48,013 bases of DNA from an uncultured Pelagibacteraceae bacterium (GTDB taxonomy: Bacteria > Pseudomonadota > Alphaproteobacteria > Pelagibacterales > Pelagibacteraceae), in contig CACJRE010000005.1 in assembly GCA_902595745.1 (NCBI GenBank), positions 1 through 48,013 of the forward strand, read 5' to 3'. A model generated the notes under the pieces. That model was not told where the DNA came from and did no database searches. It saw nothing but the letters and a program-made list of their open reading frames with translations. This document shows, piece after piece, positions 15,543 through 23,489 of the stretch (position 1 is the stretch's first letter; each line of letters starts with the position of its first letter). The position numbers and the translations under genes are program-made.

Positions 15543-16646
15543 TTAGATATTAAATTTTCTTCTTAAATGTCTTAATTTTCCTTCAGTACTATCGTAGTCA
15601 ATATAGCATCCTTGTAAAAATCTATTTCCTTCTTTTGTTTCATAGGATGTTCTTCCATGTAGTAACCTATAATTATCCATCATCATTAAATCTTTTGGAG
15701 CTAGTTTAAATTCAATTCTGTATTTTTCTGAGTTGTACATTTCAGATAATTTTTTACGAGCTTTATAATATAGATCTAGTTTTTCTTTATCTAAAATTGG
15801 CACATAATCTAGTCGTGGACTAAACCTAACTTGTTTAAAATTATTATTCTCATCAAGTTTAATCAGCTCTGACCAATCTTCTAAAACGACGTCTTTATCA
15901 ATAAATTTAAATCTAACTTTTACTTCAGATAAAATCTTATAGAAATCTGGATTTTCTTTTTTTAAATCTTCAGTTACTGTAAAACCGTCTACTAACGTAG
16001 ATAGTCCTCCAGTTACCTGACTCTCAATACAATGAAGTAGTTGTATACATGGTACAGGGTTTCGGTAAGGATTGTCAGTATGTGGTGATAATTCTAAAGA
16101 GGTGTATGCAAGATCATTTGGATCTGGTTTTGACTTAACATCAAAATATTCTCCAAAATTTGTTCTTCTCACACTTCCTATTGAATTAGCAAATTTTACA
16201 ATGAAATTATTTTCTACTGGAATATTTTTGATTATTACAAATCCATATTTGTAAAATGAAACAAGTAATTCATACATTTCTTTACTATCAAAAAAGTCAT
16301 TTTGGTATTTAAAATTTTTTATATTTTCTAATTTTGAATTCCATTTAATTTTTGGAATAGATTTTATAACTGTGTCTTCATTATAAAACTCTAAAGCGAG
16401 TTTATTAATATCTAATATTGATCTAATGCCGTCATTGAAATCTAATTCTAGGAATTTATCATTAATATTTGCTTTATTAATTGATATTTCACTATTTAAT
16501 GTTGTCGGATCGAATAGTCTTTGTTGTGTGCCTTTGTCCAAAAAATCCTCACCCTCAATTCTTTCTCTTAACCAAAAAGGGTGTATTTCTTTTTTTACCG
16601 AACCATTATTGAAGTAAACTTTATTTTCATCTAGTTCAATTTTCAT
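15543..16646 (-). CDS. Gamma-butyrobetaine hydroxylase-like Fe(II)/2-oxoglutarate dioxygenase
   Basis: A 367-aa member of the butyrobetaine/trimethyllysine dioxygenase family. The TauD-like catalytic domain carries the iron ligands His189-x-Asp191 (SPHTDNPYR) and distal His330 (LLHGRTSYE), with the 2-oxoglutarate-binding arginine expected shortly after (GNRFLQGCY). The N-terminal domain (DUF971 type; HPFWLRERIEGEDFLDKG) is present, but the zinc-binding cysteines of typical family members in this segment are missing. Likely activity is hydroxylation of a quaternary-amine acid, matching the betaine-type transporter at 28.9 kb, but substrate is inference. Single gene on its strand. Confidence 0.82.
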   Translation of the reverse strand: MKIELDENKVYFNNGSVKKEIHPFWLRERIEGEDFLDKGTQQRLFDPTTLNSEISINKANINDKFLELDFNDGIRSILDINKLALEFYNEDTVIKSIPKIKWNSKLENIKNFKYQNDFFDSKEMYELLVSFYKYGFVIIKNIPVENNFIVKFANSIGSVRRTNFGEYFDVKSKPDPNDLAYTSLELSPHTDNPYRNPVPCIQLLHCIESQVTGGLSTLVDGFTVTEDLKKENPDFYKILSEVKVRFKFIDKDVVLEDWSELIKLDENNNFKQVRFSPRLDYVPILDKEKLDLYYKARKKLSEMYNSEKYRIEFKLAPKDLMMMDNYRLLHGRTSYETKEGNRFLQGCYIDYDSTEGKLRHLRRKFNI

Positions 16647-16712
16647 AACTAAATTTGAGGATTATTTAAATTTTAACTTTATTCAACATAAATAAAATAG
16701 TATGAGATTGAT

Positions 16713-17519
16713 GTGGATCAATTTAATTCAAAAAACTATCCAATATATGCTAATTTTTTAGACAAATTAGCTAAAGACTTAACTACTTTCTATTACTCTA
16801 AATTAAATAGAACTTTTAAGGTATCCAATAAACTTAAGGGAAAAGGTTATGATCCTGTAACAACTTCTGACAAAGCATTTGAAAAATTTATTAGATCTAA
16901 AATTAAAAGTAAATTTCCAAATCATCAAGTTATAGGTGAGGAATTTGGTCATAAAAAATCTGAGAGTGATTATACATGGGTGATAGACCCAATTGATGGC
17001 ACAAGATCATTTGTTATAGGCAATCCAACTTGGAGCAATCTTATTTCTTTAAATTATAGAGGAAATCCTGTTTTGGGGTTGGCTAATTTTCCTGTGCTTA
17101 AAAAATATTATATAAATCATTCTGATAAAATTGCATATGTAGTTGAAAATGGAAGAAGAAGAAAAATATCTGTGAATAAAAAAGTTTCATTTAAAAATGT
17201 CAAAGTTTCAGCAGCATTTCATGGTTGGTTATCACTAGATAAACAAAAAAAAATTCCTCAAATTTTAAAATTAATGCAATTTCCTTGTAGCGATGCTTTA
17301 AGTTACTCACATCTTGCAGAAGGCAAAGTCGATATAGTAATCCAATGTTCAAATAAGATTTGGGATATTCACCCAATTATTCCAATTGTTAAAGCTGCTG
17401 GAGGATATCTCTCTACATGGAATAATAGTGAGGCGGTTAATGCAGGAAATATTTTAGTATCTTCTAACAAAATTGTTCATAATAAATTTTTAAAATTATT
17501 AAAACCTGTCTCAAAATGA
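16713..17519 (+). CDS. Inositol-monophosphatase family phosphatase (HisN-like)
   Basis: A 268-aa Mg-dependent phosphatase starting at GTG 16713; the nearby ATGs are in other frames. The three metal-site motifs are present: GEEFGH (about residue 75), DPIDGTRSF (92-100) and WDIHPIIPIVKAAGG (about 217-231). Length and the DPIDGTRSF form fit the group that includes HisN-type histidinol-phosphate phosphatases as well as inositol phosphatases. With no neighbours from either pathway the substrate stays open. The stop overlaps the start of the DUF924 gene by four bases. Confidence 0.87.
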   Translation: MDQFNSKNYPIYANFLDKLAKDLTTFYYSKLNRTFKVSNKLKGKGYDPVTTSDKAFEKFIRSKIKSKFPNHQVIGEEFGHKKSESDYTWVIDPIDGTRSFVIGNPTWSNLISLNYRGNPVLGLANFPVLKKYYINHSDKIAYVVENGRRRKISVNKKVSFKNVKVSAAFHGWLSLDKQKKIPQILKLMQFPCSDALSYSHLAEGKVDIVIQCSNKIWDIHPIIPIVKAAGGYLSTWNNSEAVNAGNILVSSNKIVHNKFLKLLKPVSK

Positions 17520-18079
17520 TCCCTAAAAAAGCACAAGAAATTTTAGATTTTTGGTTTAAGGAAACTCCAGCTGAAAAAAGATTTAAAAAAGATGAAGCAT
17601 TTGACAAAACTATAAGGGACAAGTTTTTAAATGATTATGAACTTGCAAGTCAAAATGAGTATGATGATTGGCAAGATCAACCGATGAGCGCGTTAGCTTT
17701 AGTTATTCTTTTTGATCAATTTTCAAGACATATGTTCAGAGATGATAAAAAAGCTTTTGCTCAAGATCATAAAACTAGATTAATTGTAAATGATGCAGTT
17801 TATGCAGGTTATCTCGAGTCTATGAATGAAAGTGAAAGATTTTTTATGATTTTACCTCTTATTCATAGTGAAGAGATAACAGATCATGACATGGCTTATT
17901 ATTTACTTAATAAATATTTAAGAGAGCACGAAGGATATGTTCAAATTAAAAAATTTTGGCAAGACCATACAAAAGCAATTAGGTTATTTCACAGGTATCC
18001 ACACAGAAATAAAATACTTAGAAGAGAGTCTACTGAGGAAGAAATAGCTTTTTTAAATGGTCCTAATTCCTCCTGGTAA
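17516..18079 (+). CDS. DUF924 family protein
   Basis: A 187-aa all-helical cytoplasmic protein of the DUF924 family, widespread in proteobacteria and of unknown function. The N-terminal ILDFWFKETPAEKRFKKDE and the central ALALVILFDQFSRHMFRDD are the family hallmarks; the later FFMILPLIHSEEITDHD is also typical. It overlaps the phosphatase gene by four bases and is followed after two bases by the DUF952 gene, so the three are one operon. No catalytic residues are known for the family. Confidence 0.9.
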   Translation: MIPKKAQEILDFWFKETPAEKRFKKDEAFDKTIRDKFLNDYELASQNEYDDWQDQPMSALALVILFDQFSRHMFRDDKKAFAQDHKTRLIVNDAVYAGYLESMNESERFFMILPLIHSEEITDHDMAYYLLNKYLREHEGYVQIKKFWQDHTKAIRLFHRYPHRNKILRRESTEEEIAFLNGPNSSW

Positions 18080-18081
18080 AC

Positions 18082-18429
18082 GTGAATTTAAAGTATATTT
18101 TCAAAATAATAACTATTGATGAATGGCAAAAAGTAAAACAGTCTGAAACTTATTTGGGATCTTCTAAAGATATAAAAGATGGTTACATTCATTTTTCAGG
18201 AGAAGATCAAGTCAAAGGAACTCTTGAAAAGTATTATTCTAAAAAAAAAGACCTTGTTTTGCTTAAGGTTGAAACTTTAAGATTAGATCATTTAATTTGG
18301 GAACAAGCTTCAGATGGCAGTATGTTTCCTCATTTATATTCATCATTAGATTTATCCAATGTTGTAGACGAGTTTGAAATTACTCTTAATGATAATGGCA
18401 TTCATGAATTACCAGATAATTTTAATTAA
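18082..18429 (+). CDS. DUF952 family protein
   Basis: A 115-aa protein of the DUF952 family, a small fold related to ADP-ribosyltransferase/glutathione-S-transferase-neighbour genes in annotation, but without known activity. Recognised by IFKIITIDEWQKVKQSETYLGS, the KDGYIHFSGEDQV strand and LIWEQASDGSMFPHLYSSL. It starts at GTG 18082, two bases after the DUF924 stop. Its stop shares TTAA with the stop of the convergent SMR gene. The conserved His in YIHFS and the acidic pair in WEQASDG could form an active site, but this is guesswork. Confidence 0.88.
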   Translation: MNLKYIFKIITIDEWQKVKQSETYLGSSKDIKDGYIHFSGEDQVKGTLEKYYSKKKDLVLLKVETLRLDHLIWEQASDGSMFPHLYSSLDLSNVVDEFEITLNDNGIHELPDNFN

Positions 18430-18761
18430 TTTAGTTTTCCTAAATAGTTGACCATCACCACACCAATAATGATTAAGATTATTCCAATAGTTCCATAAAT
18501 ATTTGGTATTTGCTGGTATTTAAGCATCGCAAACAAAACAACACCGGTAACTGTTAAACCACTATAAGTGGAGTAGGCAAATCCAACTGGGAGTGCTGAC
18601 ATTGCTTTTGAAATAGAAAACATAGTAATGCACATAAATACAATACATAAAATTGAAGGAGTTACTTTTGTAAAACCATCAGATATTTTTGCAAAACTAT
18701 TTGATGCTATACCAAATGAAATTCCAATGGCTAAAAATAAATATCCAAATAAAGGCTTCAT
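18426..18761 (-). CDS. SMR-type small membrane protein, second of a pair
   Basis: A 111-aa, four-helix protein of the small multidrug resistance fold, with the usual landmarks AKISDGFTKVTPS after helix 1, ALPVGFAYSTYSGLT in helix 3 and IIGVVMVNYLG at the end. Aligned on the GFT motif, the essential membrane glutamate of EmrE (Glu14) is replaced by glycine and helix 1 has no acidic residue (IGISFGIASNSFAK); the aromatic Trp63 position is Tyr. It should therefore not act as a normal proton-coupled drug exporter. It pairs with the paralogue three bases upstream, probably as a heterodimer. Transported compound unknown. Confidence 0.82.
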   Translation of the reverse strand: MKPLFGYLFLAIGISFGIASNSFAKISDGFTKVTPSILCIVFMCITMFSISKAMSALPVGFAYSTYSGLTVTGVVLFAMLKYQQIPNIYGTIGIILIIIGVVMVNYLGKLN

Positions 18762-18764
18762 ACT

Positions 18765-19097
18765 TTAGTTATTGCCCAATAAGTTAACCATCAAAACCCC
18801 AATTACAATGAAAGCTAAACCTATTATTGAATAAAGATTTGGCATTTGATCAAATCTAAATATCCCAACAACTACAGTTGCAATGATAGTTAATCCCGCA
18901 AAGGATGCATATGTTATTCCAATTGGAATATTTTTCATCACCATTGAAAGCGCATACATACATGCAACAATTGTAATACCAGTGATAATGCTTGGAAATA
19001 GAAGGGTAAAACCTTCTGCACTTTTTGCAAAACTATTTGAGGTTACCCCAAGAAAAACTGCTAGGATTAAAAAACCATAGGATGTTGCGAGACTCAT
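18765..19097 (-). CDS. SMR-type small membrane protein, first of a pair
   Basis: A 110-aa paralogue of the next gene with the same four-helix SMR layout: SNSFAKSAEGFT after helix 1, NIPIGITYASFAGLT in helix 3, and GVLMVNLLG at the end. As in its partner, the position of EmrE Glu14 holds Gly (VFLGVTSNSFAK) and Trp63 is replaced, here by Phe. Sharing both changes means the pair descends from one already altered ancestor. The two are encoded three bases apart and probably assemble in opposite orientation. They end the seven-gene run that starts at 20802. Confidence 0.82.
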   Translation of the reverse strand: MSLATSYGFLILAVFLGVTSNSFAKSAEGFTLLFPSIITGITIVACMYALSMVMKNIPIGITYASFAGLTIIATVVVGIFRFDQMPNLYSIIGLAFIVIGVLMVNLLGNN

Positions 19098-19135
19098 TTT
19101 ATAATATTAAATGAAATCTCGCTAAATATATATAA

Positions 19136-19456
19136 TTATTTAGGAATCTTGGTTGCTCCTGTTTCAAGAGAAATCATTTTTCCATCTTGATATCTAAAGA
19201 CAGCCATTACTGCTTCAGTGTTTCCATCATTAAATGTAACAAATGAATGTTCAACACCAATTTCATCATTTTCAAAAAGAACTCTTATTTTATCTCTTTT
19301 AATGTCACCGCTCATTGCCCATTTGATTACATCTGCTTTTCCTAAAACATTACCTGATGCATGCATAGTAAATTTATAATCATCATGTAAAAGTTCATTC
19401 ATGGCAGCTTCATCTTTAGCCTCCATAGCAGAATTATATTTTGCCAATATCGACAT
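19136..19456 (-). CDS. SnoaL/NTF2-like small protein
   Basis: A 106-aa protein with the NTF2-like cone fold pattern: two N-terminal helices with EAKDEAAMNELLHDDYKF, then strands with FTMHASGNVLGKADVIKWA and the closing VMAVFRYQDGKMISLETG. Such domains serve as small enzymes or as binding partners, and the sequence alone gives no substrate. AGAGGG precedes the ATG. It begins two bases after the stop of the 98-aa gene upstream and is followed by the SMR pair, so it belongs to the same transcript. Confidence 0.72.
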   Translation of the reverse strand: MSILAKYNSAMEAKDEAAMNELLHDDYKFTMHASGNVLGKADVIKWAMSGDIKRDKIRVLFENDEIGVEHSFVTFNDGNTEAVMAVFRYQDGKMISLETGATKIPK

Positions 19457-19458
19457 AT

Positions 19459-19755
19459 TTAACCCTCTTTAACTTTAGTTAAATCATAGATTGTATAGCT
19501 GCCCAACACTTCATCCATAATTGGTTTAGATACTTCAGTACCTTCAATAAATTTATGTAGCGCAGCTTCATCAGTGCAAAATATTTTAAACATCACTGCA
19601 CTTTTATCAGGAGTTACCGATGCTACAGTTTTTTCTACAACAGCTACTTTTTGTCTTTCAGCTAATCCTTCTGGAGATTGCATAAATCCCATAAATTTTT
19701 CAAATTTACCTTCTCCTTCTTTAAACTTAGCTACTACTAACATTTCTTTTTCCAT
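19459..19755 (-). CDS. Small ferredoxin-like-fold protein (ABM/DUF type)
   Basis: A 98-aa cytoplasmic protein, not matched to a named family. The order of elements (strand MLVVAKFKEG, a helix FEKFMGFMQSPEGL, strands VVEKTVASVTPDKSAVMFKI, a helix AALHKFIEG and a final strand SYTIYDLTK) suggests a dimeric alpha/beta barrel fold like antibiotic-biosynthesis monooxygenase-type domains. AAGGAGA six bases before the ATG is a strong ribosome site. Probably well expressed; role unknown. Third gene of the small-protein run. Confidence 0.7.
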   Translation of the reverse strand: MEKEMLVVAKFKEGEGKFEKFMGFMQSPEGLAERQKVAVVEKTVASVTPDKSAVMFKIFCTDEAALHKFIEGTEVSKPIMDEVLGSYTIYDLTKVKEG

Positions 19756-19780
19756 TATTATCTCCTTTTGTTTTTTATTA

Positions 19781-20155
19781 TTAATATAAAGTTTGCACTA
19801 CTTTATTTACTCTTTCTTTTCCATTAGGGATCAATCCTTCTAAAAAAGCATGGCATTCACTCGTTTTTACTTCGTCATACTTTGACCCATAATGCTTATC
19901 TACCGCTTTATTTACTCCTTCATCCCAATTTTTTTCAGGAATATTATTTTCTAAAGCATAAGCTTTTAAAACTTTTACTGATGCCATAGATTTTTCTTTC
20001 ATACTGTACTCAAATGTTTCACCAGATGGCAAAAAGTAATTTGCCATATATATTCCACTGCAATCCCAAGCTTTGGTTTTATCAGCATCACTCATCTCTG
20101 CGTAAACAGGGAAGGAAAAAAAAATGCTTATAATTATAAATATTATCTTATTCAT
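19781..20155 (-). CDS. Exported hypothetical protein
   Basis: A 124-aa protein with a signal peptide (MNKIIFIIISIFFSFPVYA, cleavage before EMSDADK). The mature part is helical, with two cysteines (WDCSGIYMANYF and TSECHAFLEG) that could form a disulfide linking the first and last helix. I do not recognise the family. It is the only secreted product in this run of small genes, standing between two small cytoplasmic alpha/beta proteins. There is no evident Shine-Dalgarno, unlike its neighbours, so it may depend on translation of the gene 13 bases upstream. Confidence 0.7.
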   Translation of the reverse strand: MNKIIFIIISIFFSFPVYAEMSDADKTKAWDCSGIYMANYFLPSGETFEYSMKEKSMASVKVLKAYALENNIPEKNWDEGVNKAVDKHYGSKYDEVKTSECHAFLEGLIPNGKERVNKVVQTLY

Positions 20156-20168
20156 TATTACGTATTTT

Positions 20169-20459
20169 TTAGTTAGCGTTATAATCCATCACATCATCTG
20201 TACACTCAGTGAACTGATGAGGCTCAAAAAAATCATTCATAGATTCTAATTGTTTATTAATTGCATCTGGATTAGTTCCTTTCCACCAACAAAACATAGT
20301 CAAAGTTTCACCTGGTGTGTTCCAAGTCATTTGACACTTAGCATTTTCACCTGTCATTGATTTTACAATTTCTTCCATTTTCATTGATGCCACAACTTCA
20401 CCCATTTTAGCTTTCGCTTCTTTAGATTTAAAAGTGTGCGTTACCATGTAGTTTTTCAT
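20169..20459 (-). CDS. Small alpha/beta hypothetical protein
   Basis: A 96-aa cytoplasmic protein with alternation of strand and helix (NYMVTHTFKS, then EEIVKSMTG, then CQMTWNTPGETLTMFCWWKG, then DAINKQLESM) that suggests a ferredoxin-like or DUF4242-like fold. It has two tryptophans and a cysteine together in MFCWWKG and a second cysteine in FTECTDDVMD, unusual for so small a soluble protein and possibly a ligand or metal site. AAAGGAGA stands before the ATG. It follows the 103-aa gene by 31 bases. Confidence 0.7.
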   Translation of the reverse strand: MKNYMVTHTFKSKEAKAKMGEVVASMKMEEIVKSMTGENAKCQMTWNTPGETLTMFCWWKGTNPDAINKQLESMNDFFEPHQFTECTDDVMDYNAN

Positions 20460-20490
20460 CTTTGTCTCCTTTGTTTGTTAATTATTAGTT

Positions 20491-20802
20491 TTATTCACTA
20501 AAAATAAATCTAATTTCATCTTTAATTGTTCCTTCAACTGCAACTCTCTTTAATTGTTTTTGAAGACTTTGATATTTTTTATCAGCAGACATTTTCGCGT
20601 CAGCGTCATTATCTCCTTCAAACATAGGACCAATTAATGTCTCTCTAATTGTTCTTGGATCCCCACCTATTTGAAATGAAAAATAGATTTGATGTTTTGG
20701 ATAATATTTTTTTCTAACTTTTGCTAAACCTTTACCAATCTCCATAGCTTTACCTAACATGTCATCTTTAACTCTCATTGTCCTTGTATAGATTGCTTGC
20801 AC
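20491..20802 (-). CDS. Small alpha/beta hypothetical protein, first of the run
   Basis: A 103-aa soluble protein starting at GTG 20802 with AAGGAG six bases upstream. Elements are a strand (AIYTRTMRVKD), a helix (AMEIGKGLAKVRKKYYP), strands with HQIYFSFQIGGDPRTIRE and a helix-strand end (LQKQLKRVAVEGTIKDEIRF). This again resembles a dimeric alpha/beta barrel (ABM/NIPSNAP-like) layout. I do not recognise a family. As first gene it has the promoter-like TATAAT upstream, and probably leads a seven-gene transcript down to the SMR pair. Confidence 0.7.
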   Translation of the reverse strand: MQAIYTRTMRVKDDMLGKAMEIGKGLAKVRKKYYPKHQIYFSFQIGGDPRTIRETLIGPMFEGDNDADAKMSADKKYQSLQKQLKRVAVEGTIKDEIRFIFSE

Positions 20803-20824
20803 AGCTTTCTCCTTATTTAGAATT

Positions 20825-20853
20825 ATTATAAATTGACGGTACAGTTTAAGTTG
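20825..20853 (-). promoter_or_regulatory. Possible promoter of the small-protein run
   Basis: On the minus strand a perfect TATAAT (20825-20830) lies 23 bases before the GTG start. The best -35 candidate at 17 bases spacing is poor (CAACTT), so an activator may be needed. In the rest of the 201-base region up to 21003 I see no gene. Confidence 0.4.
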
Positions 20854-21003
20854 ATGTTTAATAAGAGTTAAATTGTAGCAACTGTAATGCTTTTAATGCA
20901 TACCCTTTGATATATTGATTATTTTACTCAACTTTAAAGAGAATGAGACTAAATTGCTCAAAAATTTAAATTTATCAGAAGTTAAATTTGATATGGTTTT
21001 AAA

Positions 21004-21417
21004 ATGATAGAAAAATTTAATGGAATTTTTTATTTAATACTTTTCATAATTCATTTTATTGGTTTTGGTATGTATTCATATCAAATGATAATTGGTAACC
21101 AAAAGTTTAGAGCAAAGTTTGAAATTGACGAGACGGCAGCAACTATCATGAGAATGACTGGGGCTATTTTTCTAGGATCATTTTTAATGGCTATTTATAT
21201 TATGTTTGTAAGACCTAATGGTGTTGAAGGAACATGGGCATTTTTTAATTTAATTTTTGTTCAAAATATTTGTGTCTTAATTGTAAACACTTATTCACTT
21301 AAGATTGACAAAACTGGCATTAAGAACAATTCTAATGAAGCTATCATTGCGCCATTGGTTTTTACTATATTAAGTGCAGTTCTTATTTACGGATTATCTG
21401 ATAAAATTTATATTTAA
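21004..21417 (+). CDS. Four-helix membrane protein, unknown
   Basis: A 137-aa integral membrane protein with four hydrophobic helices, separated by loops with QKFRAKFEIDETAATIMRMTG and VRPNGVEGTWAF. I do not recognise the family; the layout (short N-terminus, four helices, conserved-looking polar first loop) resembles several DUF families of SAR11 with no known function. It stands alone, divergent from the small-protein run, and its stop shares TTAA with the cysK stop. No Shine-Dalgarno is evident before the ATG. Confidence 0.7.
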   Translation: MIEKFNGIFYLILFIIHFIGFGMYSYQMIIGNQKFRAKFEIDETAATIMRMTGAIFLGSFLMAIYIMFVRPNGVEGTWAFFNLIFVQNICVLIVNTYSLKIDKTGIKNNSNEAIIAPLVFTILSAVLIYGLSDKIYI

Positions 21418-22415
21418 AGCCAACTAGGGAAGGGTAAACCTTTTTCTTGAAGAAACTTTTTATTAAACATCTTAGTTGAATACTTATCGCTTCTATCACA
21501 AAGAATTGTAACTATTGTTTTTCCTGGACCCAGTTCTTTTCCAAGTCTTATTGCACCTGCAATATTAATTCCACAACTAGTTCCAAGACTTAATCCTTCG
21601 TTTTGAATTAGATCGTAAAGGACAGGTAATGCTTCGTGATCATCAATTGAATAGGCGTCATCTATTTGAGCTTCTCCAAAGTTTTTAGTTACTCTACTAG
21701 ATCCAATTCCTTCAGTAATTGATCCCCCTTCAGATTTTAATTCACCATTTTTTATATAATTATAAAGAGCAGATCCTTTTGGATCTGATAGATATATTTT
21801 TATGTCTTTATTCTTTTCTTTAAGAGCATTACTTACTCCAGAAATTGTTCCACCTGTTCCAGAGGAACATACAAATCCATCCACTTTGCCATCTGTTTGT
21901 TCCCAAATCTCTTGTCCAGTTCCCTCATAATGACCCTTAGCATTTGCAGTATTATCAAATTGATTGGCCCAGATAACTCCATTATTATTTGATGGTCTTA
22001 GCTCATCAGCAAGTCTTGCTGCAATTTTTACAAAGTTATTATCATCTTTGTAAGGTTTAGGAGAAACCAATCTAAGTTCTGCACCTAAGTTTATAAGTAA
22101 ATCTTTTTTTTCTTGAGTTTGATTATCGTTCATTACAATAATAGTTTTATAGCCTAAAGAATTTCCTAAAAGACCCAAACCAATGCCAGTGTTCCCTGCG
22201 GTTCCTTCAACAACCGTTCCACCTTTTGAAATCAATTTTTTTTCTTGAGCGTCTTTTATTAATGCTAATGCTGCTCTATCTTTAACTGATCCACCTGGAT
22301 TTAAAAATTCAGCTTTACCATAAATATTACATCCGGTAATTTCTGATGCAGCTCTTAATTTTATTAAAGGAGTGTTTCCAATCCCTGCAATAAAATCATT
22401 TTGAATATTACTCAT
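21414..22415 (-). CDS. cysK: Cysteine synthase (O-acetylserine sulfhydrylase)
   Basis: PLP-dependent enzyme that replaces the acetyl group of O-acetylserine with sulfide to give cysteine. A 333-aa beta-family protein with the PLP lysine Lys45 in NPGGSVKDRAA, the substrate loop VEGTAGNTGIGL and the PLP-phosphate loop SSGTGGTISG; GLSLGTSCGINIAGA follows near the end. The C-terminal extension (LQEKGLPFPSWL) ends with a Trp-Leu. The start overlaps the cysE stop by one base, making a two-gene cysteine operon in the order of the pathway. Confidence 0.93.
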   Translation of the reverse strand: MSNIQNDFIAGIGNTPLIKLRAASEITGCNIYGKAEFLNPGGSVKDRAALALIKDAQEKKLISKGGTVVEGTAGNTGIGLGLLGNSLGYKTIIVMNDNQTQEKKDLLINLGAELRLVSPKPYKDDNNFVKIAARLADELRPSNNNGVIWANQFDNTANAKGHYEGTGQEIWEQTDGKVDGFVCSSGTGGTISGVSNALKEKNKDIKIYLSDPKGSALYNYIKNGELKSEGGSITEGIGSSRVTKNFGEAQIDDAYSIDDHEALPVLYDLIQNEGLSLGTSCGINIAGAIRLGKELGPGKTIVTILCDRSDKYSTKMFNKKFLQEKGLPFPSWL

Positions 22416-22993
22416 TAATCTGATTTTGTATCACTGTCTGGGGTAATACCATAAGGCTTAAACTCACTATCAGCTAATCCAACATTTTTAGCAGGTATTC
22501 CTACCATAACAGCTTTTTCTGGAACATCTTTCGTGATTACTGCATTGGCCCCAATCTTCGCACATCTTCCAACCGTGACAGGTCCTAAAACTTGCGCACC
22601 TGACCCTATGACAACTTCATCTTCAATAGTTGGATGCCTCTTTATATTGCGTTGATCATTTGAATTTATACTGGGCGCAATTCCGCCTAATGTTACCATA
22701 TGATAAATAGTAACATTATCTCCAATATCCGATGTCTCTCCAATTACAACACCCATTCCATGATCAATAAATAAATTTTTTCCAATTTTTGCTCCAGGAT
22801 GAATTTCAATACCGGTTAGGAAACGTGAAAATTGAGAAATAATTCTAGCAATTAGATTAAATTTTGCCACACTAAAGAAATTTGCAATTCTATGAAAAAA
22901 AACTGCTTTAACACCCGGATATGTTAAGACTAAACTTAGTTTAGATTTTGCTGCAGGATCTCGATCAATTATAGATTGTAGAAAATCACTCAT
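22415..22993 (-). CDS. cysE: Serine O-acetyltransferase
   Basis: Acetylates serine with acetyl-CoA, the first step of cysteine synthesis. A 192-aa, short-form enzyme: a reduced N-terminal helical part, then the left-handed beta helix of hexapeptide repeats ([18 protein letters not shown], then [22 protein letters not shown], then [17 protein letters not shown]). The catalytic His is expected in FIDHGMG. The final IPAKNVGL matches the family. The C-terminus, where the CysK-binding Ile would lie in longer enzymes, ends in a charged tail (PDSDTKSD), so the classical cysteine-synthase complex may not form. Confidence 0.93.
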   Translation of the reverse strand: MSDFLQSIIDRDPAAKSKLSLVLTYPGVKAVFFHRIANFFSVAKFNLIARIISQFSRFLTGIEIHPGAKIGKNLFIDHGMGVVIGETSDIGDNVTIYHMVTLGGIAPSINSNDQRNIKRHPTIEDEVVIGSGAQVLGPVTVGRCAKIGANAVITKDVPEKAVMVGIPAKNVGLADSEFKPYGITPDSDTKSD

Positions 22994-23015
22994 TTAGTTT
23001 GTTAAATTTGACTTA

Positions 23016-23044
23016 TTGATTAATAAAATTAGCTTTTATATAAT
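23016..23044 (+). promoter_or_regulatory. Sigma-70-type promoter for the VOC-aldehyde dehydrogenase pair
   Basis: TTGATT (23016-23021) and a perfect TATAAT (23039-23044) are separated by exactly 17 bases, 31 bases before the ATG at 23076. It is one of the best promoter matches in the window. Confidence 0.65.
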
Positions 23045-23075
23045 GTAAAAAATCAAAATTTAAAGGGCTAAACTT

Positions 23076-23486
23076 ATGTATAAAAATACCAATTGTTTTC
23101 ATTTAGCAGTTCCATGTGGAGATTTAGAGACTGCAAAAAAATTTTACAGCGAAGCATTAGGCTGCAGATTGGATAATTCTGCTCAAGAGTGGGCCGATGT
23201 TGATTTTTGGGGAAATGAATTAACTCTTCATGCAAGTGAACATAAATTAGAGAATGAGAGACATGATGTCGATATGGGAAATGTCTCTGTACCGCACTTT
23301 GGCGTGCATTTATCTAGAAAAGATTTTGATGCTCTTAAACAAAGATTAAAAGACAATGGTACAAAATATTATGATGAACCTTATTTAAGATTCAAAGGAA
23401 CTAAGTACGAGCAAGAAACCTTCTTTGTAAAAGATCCAAATGAAAATATTTTAGAGATAAAAACATTAACTGCTAATCCAGATTAA
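23076..23486 (+). CDS. VOC-family (glyoxalase/dioxygenase) protein
   Basis: A 136-aa single-domain vicinal-oxygen-chelate protein. Expected metal ligands appear at the usual positions: His in FHLAVPCGD (residue 9), His in ELTLHASEH, His in VPHFGVHL and Glu in ENILEIKTL near the end. The DLETAKKFYSEALGCRL helix is typical of the family. Members act as glyoxalases, extradiol dioxygenases or resistance proteins, so the activity is open. It is followed after three bases by an aldehyde dehydrogenase, suggesting that both act on the same aldehyde-forming route. Confidence 0.83.
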   Translation: MYKNTNCFHLAVPCGDLETAKKFYSEALGCRLDNSAQEWADVDFWGNELTLHASEHKLENERHDVDMGNVSVPHFGVHLSRKDFDALKQRLKDNGTKYYDEPYLRFKGTKYEQETFFVKDPNENILEIKTLTANPD

Positions 23487-23489
23487 TAA

